Shown here in pieces: positions 1 through 7,371 of a DNA stretch of 23,806 nt (position 1 is the first letter of the stretch; every line of letters begins with the position of its first letter). The notes under the pieces were generated by a model. That model saw only the letters and a list, made by a program, of their open reading frames with translations, did not search any database and had not been told where the DNA came from. Made by a program: the position numbers and the translations under genes. The stretch covers positions 1 through 23,806 of the forward strand of contig UQXC01000031.1 in the NCBI GenBank assembly GCA_900544995.1, read 5' to 3'. Source of the DNA: an uncultured Collinsella sp. (GTDB taxonomy: Bacteria; Actinomycetota; Coriobacteriia; Coriobacteriales; Coriobacteriaceae).

Positions 1-3
1 GGG

Positions 4-846
4 CTACAAGGGCGGGGGTGTGGTTTTGCCTGTTTTTTTGTAGCCGATAAACGCGATCGCGGGGACGGCCGGTGTCGGAGCTGCGGGTGAGACGGCGACG
101 GGTGCGCTCGCGGGCGCGGCACCGTCAGCGGCCGCGGGCTCAACGGCAGCGGCCTGACGCTCTGCGCGATCCCACACGCCCGAACGGCCGCCCTCCTTGT
201 GCAGTAGGCGAACGTCGACGATCTCCATGCCGCGATCGACCGCCTTGCACATGTCGTAGATGGTTAGGCACGCGGCACTCGCGCCGGTCAGGGCCTCCAT
301 CTCGATACCCGTCTTGCCCGTCACGCCGGCCGTGACCAGTACGTGAAAGCCAACCTGCCCGTCCGCGCGCGCCGGCGCCCAGCCCTCGGGCACGTCATCG
401 ACAGGCGTCCCCGCCGGGGCGATGGGCGCAATATCGCACTTGCTCTTGGTAATGAGCAACGGATGGCACATGGGAATGATGTCGCTCGTGCGCTTGATGG
501 CCATGATGCCCGCCACGCGTGCGCAGGCAAGCACGTCGCCCTTTTTGGCGCGGTCCTGCAGCACCATGGCTTGCGTCTCGGGGTGCATGAGGATGGTGCC
601 CTCGGCGATGGCGATGCGATGGGTCTCGGCCTTGTCGGACACGTCGACCATGCGCACCTCGCCCTTGGCGTCCACGTGCGTCAGCTCGTCGCGACGAGCG
701 TCGCGGGCGGACTCGGTGGCAGCGCTGGCAGTCGGCTGCGCGGACGCGTCGGCGTTGCCAGCATTCGCCGCGGCTGAGGCTTTATGGGCAGACATCGCGG
801 CCCTGCGAGCGGCCTTGGTGGCATCGGCGTACCTGCTCTTGGCCAT
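4..846 (-). CDS. moaC: Cyclic pyranopterin monophosphate synthase MoaC with start of a MobB-like domain
   Basis: MoaC converts the 3',8-cyclo-GTP made by MoaA into cyclic pyranopterin monophosphate in molybdenum cofactor synthesis. The MoaC domain spans about residues 54-228 and shows the family signatures KRTSDIIPMCHPL (118-130) and TGKTGIEMEALTGAS (176-190), followed by TIYDMCKA with the expected catalytic Asp198 and Lys201. I start at ATG 846 because GGAGG lies 8 bases upstream; it sits only 4 bp after the moaA stop, so the two are translationally linked. Residues 1-53 are an Ala-rich extension not needed for MoaC. After MoaC comes an Ala/Pro linker (229-262) and then AIAFIGYKKTGKTT, which matches the P-loop start of MobB (GTP-binding, molybdopterin-dinucleotide synthesis). 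The frame stops four codons later at 4-6, inside the domain, so either a MoaC-MobB fusion is frameshifted here or the second domain is only a relic. Confidence 0.93.
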   Translation of the reverse strand: MAKSRYADATKAARRAAMSAHKASAAANAGNADASAQPTASAATESARDARRDELTHVDAKGEVRMVDVSDKAETHRIAIAEGTILMHPETQAMVLQDRAKKGDVLACARVAGIMAIKRTSDIIPMCHPLLITKSKCDIAPIAPAGTPVDDVPEGWAPARADGQVGFHVLVTAGVTGKTGIEMEALTGASAACLTIYDMCKAVDRGMEIVDVRLLHKEGGRSGVWDRAERQAAAVEPAAADGAAPASAPVAVSPAAPTPAVPAIAFIGYKKTGKTTPPPL

Positions 847-850
847 ATGA

Positions 851-1906
851 TCATCCTCCGATTTGGGACATAAATCGTTGCGTGCCCTCAATTATCGCGT
901 GTTCCTGCGGTTTGTGGGCCACGGCATCGCGCCAAATCGAAAGTACCTGCATATCATCACCACGGCGCAGCGCCTCGCGCACCGAATACTCGGCATCGCT
1001 GAACAGGCACGGACGCACGTTGCCATCGGCCGTCAGGCGCAAACGGTTGCAATTCGCACAAAAATGGTTGGACATGGCGCTAATGAAGCCGACCGTTCCC
1101 GCCGCACCCGGAAAGTGCCAATAGCGCGCAGGGCCCGCACCGGCAGGAGCGTCGTTGATGTCGAGCGGCTCGAGCTCGCCCAGACCCGCCGCGGCGGCCC
1201 CGGCATTGATGCGCGCCCGCAGCTCGTCGCTCGGCACGGTGTCGCTCGCGTCCCACAGCTCGGGATTGAGTGTGGGCGCGTGAGGGTCTACGGCACAATG
1301 CGAGCTCGTGTGCTCGTCGCCAATGGGCATGTATTCGATAAAGCGCAGGTGGATGGGGCGGTCGACGGTCAGCCGTGCGAGGGCCGCCACATCCTGGTTG
1401 AGCCGGCGCACAACAACGCAGTTGACCTTAACGGGCTCAAGGCCCCAAGCCAGCGCCGCGTCGATGCCAGCCATGGTCTGTTCGAGTCGACCCAGGCGCG
1501 TGATTTTTCCAAACAGCGTAGGGTCGAGCGTGTCGAGCGAGATGTTGACGCGGTTAAGTCCGGCATCTTTGAGCTGCGGCGCCAGCTTGGGCAGCAAGGC
1601 GCCGTTGGTGGTGAGCGAGATGTCCTCGATCTGCGGAATCGCGCGGATGTCACGAATGAGCGGGATGATACGGCGGCTGACCAGCGGCTCGCCACCCGTC
1701 AAGCGCACCCGGCGAATGCCCTCCCCCGCCACCAAGCGCACAAAGCGGGCGATTTCCTCGGCACTGAGCAGCTCGTCGTGTGCACGGGGCACCACGCCAT
1801 CGGCCGGCATGCAATAGATGCAGCGGAAATTGCACTTGTCGGTAACGGCAATGCGCAGGTAGTTGATGTCGCGGCCAAAGCCGTCATGTTGCACGTGCCC
1901 GTCCAC
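851..1906 (-). CDS. moaA: GTP 3',8-cyclase MoaA (radical SAM)
   Basis: MoaA performs the first step of molybdenum cofactor synthesis, radical-SAM rearrangement of GTP to 3',8-cyclo-GTP. The 351-residue length fits the family. Cys25, Cys29 and Cys32 (CNFRCIYC) form the radical SAM cluster motif, LTGGEPL is the SAM-binding GGE motif, and Cys283, Cys286 and Cys300 (FCANCNRLRL ... RPC) bind the second 4Fe-4S cluster. The protein ends in the GG typical of MoaA. The start chosen is GTG at 1906, with GGAGGG a few bases upstream; a second GTG at 1894 lacks such a site. The gene is directly followed by moaC and the pair forms an operon on the minus strand. No molybdoenzyme gene is in the window. Confidence 0.95.
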   Translation of the reverse strand: MDGHVQHDGFGRDINYLRIAVTDKCNFRCIYCMPADGVVPRAHDELLSAEEIARFVRLVAGEGIRRVRLTGGEPLVSRRIIPLIRDIRAIPQIEDISLTTNGALLPKLAPQLKDAGLNRVNISLDTLDPTLFGKITRLGRLEQTMAGIDAALAWGLEPVKVNCVVVRRLNQDVAALARLTVDRPIHLRFIEYMPIGDEHTSSHCAVDPHAPTLNPELWDASDTVPSDELRARINAGAAAAGLGELEPLDINDAPAGAGPARYWHFPGAAGTVGFISAMSNHFCANCNRLRLTADGNVRPCLFSDAEYSVREALRRGDDMQVLSIWRDAVAHKPQEHAIIEGTQRFMSQIGG

Positions 1907-2035
1907 GCAGCCCTCCCCTCACGCGGCGTTTTATTCTTCGGAAAACATAATACCCCACGAGAGAATCATGCCGACACCCGTACGACAGGACAGGTCGCTT
2001 CGAGCAAAACAGACTTTCCAAGCCCATCCTCAACA

Positions 2036-2102
2036 CAGACCATCACAACATTCGATGCTTTTCCCGATTTTGGCAAAAAACGTCGAATGTTGTGATGGTC
2101 TG
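2036..2102. repeat. Palindromic repeat, copy A (20-bp arms, 27-bp loop)
   Basis: Perfect 20-bp inverted arms at 2036-2055 and 2083-2102 (core ACCATCACAACATTCGA and its complement) enclose a 27-base loop. A second copy at 3279-3343 has the same core arms and a loop differing at one base, in the same orientation. The two copies bracket the gene at 2140-3177. Size and form suggest a REP/MITE-like element; no transposase is near. Confidence 0.9.
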
Positions 2103-2139
2103 CCTGCCCACGGCACACCGTAGAAGGACCAAAGCGCCC

Positions 2140-3177
2140 CTAAAGGCCGCCGTCCCAGTGCCGAATCACGAATTCTCGCAGGTCGTTCTGACGTTTCTGG
2201 AATGTCTCGCTTCGGTCGCACTTGAGACCCATAGCGAGCGCGATGGCGTTCATCGCCCGGTGCAATTGCAGCTGGTGGGCAAACTGGGTCCCGGTGAGGA
2301 CGATCATCCTAAAGCCCAGCGCACTCAGCACGGTCATACGCTCCGCATCCGACGCGCTGCGCTGTTTATCAAGATGGTCCGAGCCGTTGTATTCAATCCC
2401 CGTACCGCTCGCAGGCGCATATACGTCGATCTCGAAATACCCGGCCTTTGCGAGATACTTGAACTCGTTGGGAACATCGACCCGATGGTTGAGCTCGATC
2501 TTGGCATATCCCAGCCCTCCCTGGGAACGTTTTGCTACGACCATGATTGCGGTAGCCGTCTCCATGGGCGACCGCGCGCCATCGTGCACGCGCTTGAGCA
2601 CGGCGGTCGCGCGTATAGCCCCCTGACGAGATCGGTTCTCATTGCAATAGGCAATCAAGTCGGCAACGGTATACCTCTGCCCCATCTCGATATAATCGCC
2701 TGTCGACAGATGATTCAAATGGTATCGGGCACAGATTTCGTAGCCATATTCCAGCTGCTCGGGCTCGCTCATCCACGAACTCGCTTGGACAAAGCACATG
2801 GCCTCATCAACCACTAGAAGGCCCTCTGCCACCTCGATAAGATGGCCTGGAGGTACCGGCGCTCCAAACACGTGGCACCTAAATCCAGCCGGCGTCGAGC
2901 GCTCAAAATCGAAGTTGACGAGCGTGTCGATATGATCGAGCTCTTCTCGTGGAATACCCAGCGAAACCAGATAGTCGGCAACGATCCCAACTGCCGTTGA
3001 AGCCCCCAGTCCCTTGGCATCGAGTCCCAATTTGGGCAGGCTCGCGGTCGGCTCTGCCTCGTTAGCAAGCGAGTCCTCATCGTATAGGCTGCTTGCTCGC
3101 GAGAGCGGCTCGGACGGGCGCGCCACGTTGTGGTACAGCCAGGCAGTCTTATGGGACAGGACGATCGGCAGGTCCAT
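2140..3177 (-). CDS. Orphan protein with PD-(D/E)XK / DUF559-like C-terminal domain
   Basis: A 345-residue soluble protein of unknown function. The last ~130 residues resemble the DUF559/Vsr-like nuclease fold also found at the end of AbiEi-type proteins: SPMETA (near 208), then YFEIDVY with Asp251, GIEYNGSDH with Glu262 and His268, then a helix with ERMTVLSALGFRMIVLT. The first half (pattern MDLPIVLSHKTAWLYH, LVVDEAMCFVQAS) looks like the promoter-recognition/AbiEi-like N-terminal part, but I cannot name it firmly. The start ATG 3177 has GGAGGG immediately upstream. It stands alone, with no partner toxin or methylase beside it, and both flanks carry copies of the same 65-67 bp palindrome. 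Nuclease activity is inferred from fold-like motifs only. Confidence 0.75.
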   Translation of the reverse strand: MDLPIVLSHKTAWLYHNVARPSEPLSRASSLYDEDSLANEAEPTASLPKLGLDAKGLGASTAVGIVADYLVSLGIPREELDHIDTLVNFDFERSTPAGFRCHVFGAPVPPGHLIEVAEGLLVVDEAMCFVQASSWMSEPEQLEYGYEICARYHLNHLSTGDYIEMGQRYTVADLIAYCNENRSRQGAIRATAVLKRVHDGARSPMETATAIMVVAKRSQGGLGYAKIELNHRVDVPNEFKYLAKAGYFEIDVYAPASGTGIEYNGSDHLDKQRSASDAERMTVLSALGFRMIVLTGTQFAHQLQLHRAMNAIALAMGLKCDRSETFQKRQNDLREFVIRHWDGGL

Positions 3178-3278
3178 GAGCCCTCCAATGGAGTCGGATA
3201 ACCAACCTTATTCCCCTGCTCACGGGTCCGCACACCTTCGTGCGCAAGAAAGCGATTCCACCCGGTCGAGTGGCAGAA

Positions 3279-3343
3279 AAACCATCACAACATTCGATGC
3301 TTTTCCCGTTTTTGGCAAAAAACGTCGAATGTTGTGATGGTTT
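3279..3343. repeat. Palindromic repeat, copy B; possible ABC-operon terminator
   Basis: Perfect 19-bp arms at 3279-3297 and 3325-3343 with a 27-base loop nearly identical to copy A at 2036-2102. On the minus strand the hairpin is followed by GGTTTTTCTG and lies about 50 bp beyond the stop of the ABC exporter operon, so this copy could also act as its terminator. Confidence 0.88.
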
Positions 3344-3392
3344 GAGGCGAGGTGAGGGGCGCGGAAGGGTCAAAACATCGTACTCGAACGGG

Positions 3393-5291
3393 TTAATCCA
3401 ACTCTTTTAAGCCATGCGCCAGCTGCCAGTACTCGCCGTGCTGGGCGAGCAACTCTTCGTGCGTGCCGCGCTCGATGATGCGGCCGTGTTCGAGGACCAT
3501 GATGGCATCGGCGTCGCGGACAGTGGACAGGCGGTGCGCGATCATAAACGTGGTGCGACCGCGCATGATGCGGTCCATACCGCGCTCGATGAGCTTTTCG
3601 GTACGCGTGTCGATGGAGCTCGTGGCCTCGTCCAGGATGAGCACCGGTGGGTCGGCGACGGCCACGCGCGCGATGGCGAGCAGCTGGCGCTGGCCCTGTG
3701 ACAGGTTGGCGCCGTCGGCCGTGACCGGTGTGTCGTAGCCCCGCGGCAGGCGGCGGATAAACGAATCCGCGCAGGCGGCCTCGGCAGCGGCGCGCACCTC
3801 TTCGTCGGTCGCGTCGAGCTTGCCAAAGCGGATGTTCTGCGCAATGGTGCCGCTAAACAGGTGCGTATCCTGCAGCACAATGCCGAGCGACCCGCGCAGG
3901 CTGGCCTTGGCAATGTGCTTGACGTCGATGCCGTCGTACGTGATCTCGCCGTCATCGACCTCGTAGAAGCGGTTGATGAGGTTGGTAATGGTCGTCTTGC
4001 CGGCGCCCGTGGAGCCCACAAACGCAATCTTTTGCCCCGGCTTGGCAAACAGGTTGAGGTCCGTGAGCACGCGGGCGCCCGGCACGTAGGAAAAGTCCAC
4101 GGCATGGAAGCGCACGTCGCCGGCAAGCGGGACCAAGCCGCACGTGAGCTCGGTGCCGTCGGCGGCCACCGCGCGGCCCGACTCATCAACGGCTGCCACG
4201 TCATGCAGGTGCCCATAGACGCCCACGCCCTGGCCCTCGGGAATTTTCCACGCCCACGCGGCATCGCCCGTCTGCACCAGCTCCACGCAGCCCTCGTCCA
4301 CCTCGGGCTCAAGGTCCATAGCCGCAAACAGGCGCTCGGCACCGGCCAACGCGTTGAGCAAGAAGTTGCCGAGCTGCGTAAACTGGTTGATGGGCATGGC
4401 CGCCTGGCGCACAAAGACCAGGTAGCTCGCGAGCGCGCCCACGTCGGCGAGCCCCTTGATGCAGAGCATGCCGCCCGCCACCGCGACGATGGCATAGTTG
4501 ACGTAGCCAATCACGACGGTCATGGGCACCATGGAGTTGGCGTAGCTCACGGCGGCGGTGCCGGTGCGGCGAAGCTCGTCGTTGCGGCAGGTGAAGCCGG
4601 CGACATTCGCTGCCTCGCGGTTAAAGACCTTGATGACCTTTTGGCCCGAGACCATCTCTTCGATATATCCGTCCAGGTCGCCAAGCGATGCCTGCTGGGC
4701 GGCAAAGAAGCGCTTTGAGCGCGCGCCCGAGTAGCGCGCATACAGCACAATGGCCGCATCGCACACGAGTGTGATAATCGTGAGCTGCCAGTTAAGGATG
4801 ATGAGCATAGCCGTGGTGCCCACAACCTGAATGGCGGCCTGAATCACGTTGGCAAAGCTGTTGTTGAGCGCCTCGGAGACGGTGTCGACGTCATTGGTGA
4901 AAAAGCTCATGATGTCGCCCGAGCGCGTGCTGTCAAAATAACTGAGCGGCAGCGTCTGGATGTGCGCGAACAGGTCGCGGCGAATATCGGACACCACGCG
5001 TTGGGCCGCGCGCACCATGATCTGCGAGTAGCCCAGGGCCGAGAGCACGCCCGCGGCGTAGATAATCGCCGTCAGGATGACCTGCTTGGCGAGCAGTTCC
5101 TCCCCGCCCGTAGCCAAACCGTTAACGATGGGGCGCACCATGTAGGTGCCGGCGAGGCTCGCGATGGCGGCGACGGAGGCGAGCACGCCCACCGCGAGCA
5201 ACGAGAACTTGGCATGCCCCATGTAGGAGAGCAGGCGGCGCACGGTGCGCTTGAGGTCGGCCGGGCGTGCTTGGGCTGCGGTCTTAGGCAT
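3393..5291 (-). CDS. ABC exporter, canonical half (fused membrane and ATPase domains)
   Basis: A 632-residue half-transporter, membrane domain followed by nucleotide-binding domain. Walker A is GSTGAGKTT, the signature is LSQGQRQ (from residue 530), Walker B VLILDE has the catalytic Glu555, and the switch histidine is His586 (IAHRLS). It therefore carries the intact ATPase residues while its partner at 5284-7113 does not; the LSQGQ/LSGGQ split matches asymmetric heterodimeric exporters such as TM287/288 and BmrCD. The true start is ATG 5291 (MPKTAAQ), preceded by AAGGGGGTGAG and overlapping the upstream stop by 8 bp; the open frame continuing to 5963 is read-through of the partner gene. An extra stretch of roughly 55 residues sits between the membrane part and the ATPase domain (after MDLEPEVDEG). 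The substrate is unknown; lipid or drug export is likely. Confidence 0.93.
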   Translation of the reverse strand: MPKTAAQARPADLKRTVRRLLSYMGHAKFSLLAVGVLASVAAIASLAGTYMVRPIVNGLATGGEELLAKQVILTAIIYAAGVLSALGYSQIMVRAAQRVVSDIRRDLFAHIQTLPLSYFDSTRSGDIMSFFTNDVDTVSEALNNSFANVIQAAIQVVGTTAMLIILNWQLTIITLVCDAAIVLYARYSGARSKRFFAAQQASLGDLDGYIEEMVSGQKVIKVFNREAANVAGFTCRNDELRRTGTAAVSYANSMVPMTVVIGYVNYAIVAVAGGMLCIKGLADVGALASYLVFVRQAAMPINQFTQLGNFLLNALAGAERLFAAMDLEPEVDEGCVELVQTGDAAWAWKIPEGQGVGVYGHLHDVAAVDESGRAVAADGTELTCGLVPLAGDVRFHAVDFSYVPGARVLTDLNLFAKPGQKIAFVGSTGAGKTTITNLINRFYEVDDGEITYDGIDVKHIAKASLRGSLGIVLQDTHLFSGTIAQNIRFGKLDATDEEVRAAAEAACADSFIRRLPRGYDTPVTADGANLSQGQRQLLAIARVAVADPPVLILDEATSSIDTRTEKLIERGMDRIMRGRTTFMIAHRLSTVRDADAIMVLEHGRIIERGTHEELLAQHGEYWQLAHGLKELD

Positions 5292-7113
5292 GGCGCTCAC
5301 CCCCTTCCAAGGGCGATCCTCCGGGGACGGAGGAAAACGGATCATTCGCGCAACCATCGTCGCTGCCGTCGCCGGCGTCCGCGTTCCCCGCAAACTCCAT
5401 CTGCGAGGCGTAAATCTCCTGGTAGATGTTGTCGCCCGCCAGCAGCTCCTCGTGCGTGCCCACGCCGTGGACACGACCGTCGTCCAACACCACAATGCGA
5501 TCGGCATCCATGACGCTCGCGATACGCTGGGCGATGATGAGCACGGTCGTATCGGAAATCCGAGCGATGTGCTCGCGAATCTTAGCGTCGGTCGCCATAT
5601 CGACCGCGCTGGTGGAGTCATCAAAAATGAGCACGCGCGGATGCTTGAGCAGCGTGCGCGCGATGCACAGGCGTTGCTTCTGGCCACCCGAAACACCAGC
5701 GCCGCCTTGGCCCAACTCGCCGTCCAGCCCGCCGATGCGATCAAGGAACTCGTCCACGCACGCCGCGCGGCAAGCCGCGAGGAGTTCATCGTCCGACGCC
5801 TGCGGATTGCCCCACTGCAGGTTCTCGCGCACGGTACCCGTAAACAGCACATTCTTTTGCAGCACAATGCCCACAGCGTCGCGTAGAGTCGCGAGGTCGT
5901 AGTCGCGCACGTCGCGTCCGCCCACAAGCACGGCGCCTTCGGTGGCGTCGTACAGGCGCGCAATCAGCTGCACAAGCGAGCTCTTGCCCGAGCCCGTGCC
6001 GCCGAGGATGCCCACCGTCGAGCCGCTCTCGATGCGAAGGTCGATATGCTCGAGCACATCCTCAGCTGCATCCGCGCGGTATTTAAAGGAAACGTCGCGA
6101 AACTCGATACTGCCGTCCGCTGGCGCCGCAATCGCGAGGTCTCCCGCGGGGTTGGCGATAAAGGGCTCCTCATCGAGCACCTCGGCGATACGGCCCACAC
6201 TCGTAAGAGCGCGCGTGAGCAGCAAAAACACGTTGGAAATCATCATGAGCGAATTCATGATCAGCAGCACGTAGCTCATAAAGCCCGTGAGCGAGCCCAC
6301 GCCCAGCTTGCCGGCGAGAATCATGTGGCCGCCAATCCACAGGATGGAGAGCGCAGCCACGTACATCGACAGCTGAAACACCGGCAGGTTGAGCACCGCG
6401 TTGCCGAAGGTCTTGGTCGCCGTGCCGGCGAGCTCGGTATTGACGGTGTCGAACTTGGCCTCCTCGTGCTCGGTACGAACGTAGGCCTTGACGGCACGCA
6501 CGGCGGTGAGGTCTTCCTGTACCACGCCGTTGAGGTGGTCCATCGAGGTCTGGAGTTGGCGGTAGAGCGGACTGACGCGATAGGTGATGACGCCCAGTAC
6601 GATTGCCAGCACGGGCAAGATGATCGCAAAGACGTTGGCGAGCGGGCGCGACAGCATCAGCGCGTAGATAAGGCCGACGATAAGCGTCACCGGGCCGCGC
6701 ACCATAGGGCGAAAGCCGTTGCCCACAGCATTTTGGATAACGGTGATGTCCGTGGTCATGCGGGTGACGAGCGAGCTGGCGTCGTAGTTGTCCAGGTTGC
6801 CAAAGGCGAGCGTTTGAATCTTTTTGTACTCGGCCTCGCGCAGGTTGGCGCCTAGGCCCGAGGCAACGCGGGCGGACGTGCGGGCATAACCCAAGCCCAG
6901 TACCAGAGAAAGCGCAGCGCACACCAACATGTACGCACCCTGTAGCAGCATGTAGTTGATATCACACGCAGGCACGCCCACATCGATGATGTTGGCCATG
7001 ATGACCGGGATAAACAGCTCGAGCACCGTCTCGACCGACACAAAGAACACGCCGAGGATGGCATCGCGACGGTATGTCCCTAGATAGGAAAACAGTATTT
7101 TGAGATTGCGCAC
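5284..7113 (-). CDS. ABC exporter, degenerate half (fused membrane and ATPase domains)
   Basis: First gene of the exporter pair, 609 residues: about six membrane segments, then an ATPase domain with Walker A GGTGSGKSS and signature VSGGQKQR (from 474). Walker B ends in Asp498-Asp499, where the second Asp replaces the catalytic Glu, and the switch position is Gln529 (IIAQRI) instead of His. Both changes are the hallmark of the degenerate site in heterodimeric exporters; the next gene supplies the intact residues. Start is GTG 7113 with a GGGGGT site about 10 bases upstream. The last 40 residues are low-complexity, and residues 591-597 (DPFSSVP) are encoded by a 22-bp sequence that recurs in the spacer at 12783-12804. 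A promoter lies at 7154-7182. Confidence 0.93.
   Translation of the reverse strand: MRNLKILFSYLGTYRRDAILGVFFVSVETVLELFIPVIMANIIDVGVPACDINYMLLQGAYMLVCAALSLVLGLGYARTSARVASGLGANLREAEYKKIQTLAFGNLDNYDASSLVTRMTTDITVIQNAVGNGFRPMVRGPVTLIVGLIYALMLSRPLANVFAIILPVLAIVLGVITYRVSPLYRQLQTSMDHLNGVVQEDLTAVRAVKAYVRTEHEEAKFDTVNTELAGTATKTFGNAVLNLPVFQLSMYVAALSILWIGGHMILAGKLGVGSLTGFMSYVLLIMNSLMMISNVFLLLTRALTSVGRIAEVLDEEPFIANPAGDLAIAAPADGSIEFRDVSFKYRADAAEDVLEHIDLRIESGSTVGILGGTGSGKSSLVQLIARLYDATEGAVLVGGRDVRDYDLATLRDAVGIVLQKNVLFTGTVRENLQWGNPQASDDELLAACRAACVDEFLDRIGGLDGELGQGGAGVSGGQKQRLCIARTLLKHPRVLIFDDSTSAVDMATDAKIREHIARISDTTVLIIAQRIASVMDADRIVVLDDGRVHGVGTHEELLAGDNIYQEIYASQMEFAGNADAGDGSDDGCANDPFSSVPGGSPLEGGERHA
5323..5344 (-). 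repeat. REP-like 22-bp sequence inside an ABC gene
   Basis: The 22 bases here are identical, on the minus strand, to 12783-12804 read on the plus strand. In this copy the surrounding bases fold through CCTCCG/CGGAGG, and the sequence is translated as part of the C-terminal tail of the ABC half-transporter. Confidence 0.75.
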
Positions 7114-7153
7114 GCAGGTTCAACCCCCATCAAACGTTGTTCGCAAACGCACG

Positions 7154-7182
7154 TATTATTGCGCGCCGAATAATGGTGTCAA
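7154..7182 (-). promoter_or_regulatory. Promoter of the ABC exporter operon
   Basis: On the minus strand TTGACA (7177-7182) is followed after 17 bases by ATAATA (7154-7159), about 40 bp before the GTG start. The dyad ATTATT/AATAAT (7155-7160 and 7169-7174) overlaps the spacer and -10. The 11-mer GAATAATGGTG on the plus strand at 7168-7178 recurs at 7255-7265, suggesting paired regulator sites. Confidence 0.65.
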
Positions 7183-7300
7183 GTATTCCGAAATCGTTTT
7201 CTGCAAGGTTAGCGCCGGCGGCGAGTTCTCGTGATGTGTGTCCATATTCACTCGGAATAATGGTGCGCGAGACTTTTTCGCTCCGGCGCCATCACAAACC

Positions 7301-7331
7301 TTGACTCTACAATCGTTATAGGGTTTTCACT
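7301..7331 (+). promoter_or_regulatory. MerR-type long-spacer promoter of the MATE gene
   Basis: TTGACT (7301-7306) and TTCACT (7326-7331) are separated by 19 bases, and the spacer holds the dyad ACTCTA ... TAGGGT with 9 bases between the arms. A 19-20 bp spacer with such a dyad is typical of promoters activated by MerR-family drug or metal sensors. No MerR gene is in the window. Confidence 0.5.
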
Positions 7332-7371
7332 ACACTGGTACGTAAACAAACCCAGCCAGAAAGCCCCGCCC

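Noticed and set aside
1907..2035. Molybdenum cofactor riboswitch upstream of moaA
   Set aside because: The 130-bp leader lacks the conserved multi-stem pattern I would expect; nothing beyond weak promoter-like bases is seen.
863..2095. Long plus-strand open frame opposite moaA
   Set aside because: Arg/His/Val-rich translation without domains, exactly antisense to a recognisable radical SAM gene; a high-GC shadow.
5292..5963. N-terminal extension of the canonical ABC half
   Set aside because: The frame stays open by reading the partner gene out of phase; the 8-bp overlap start at 5291 has the ribosome site and begins the family-like sequence.
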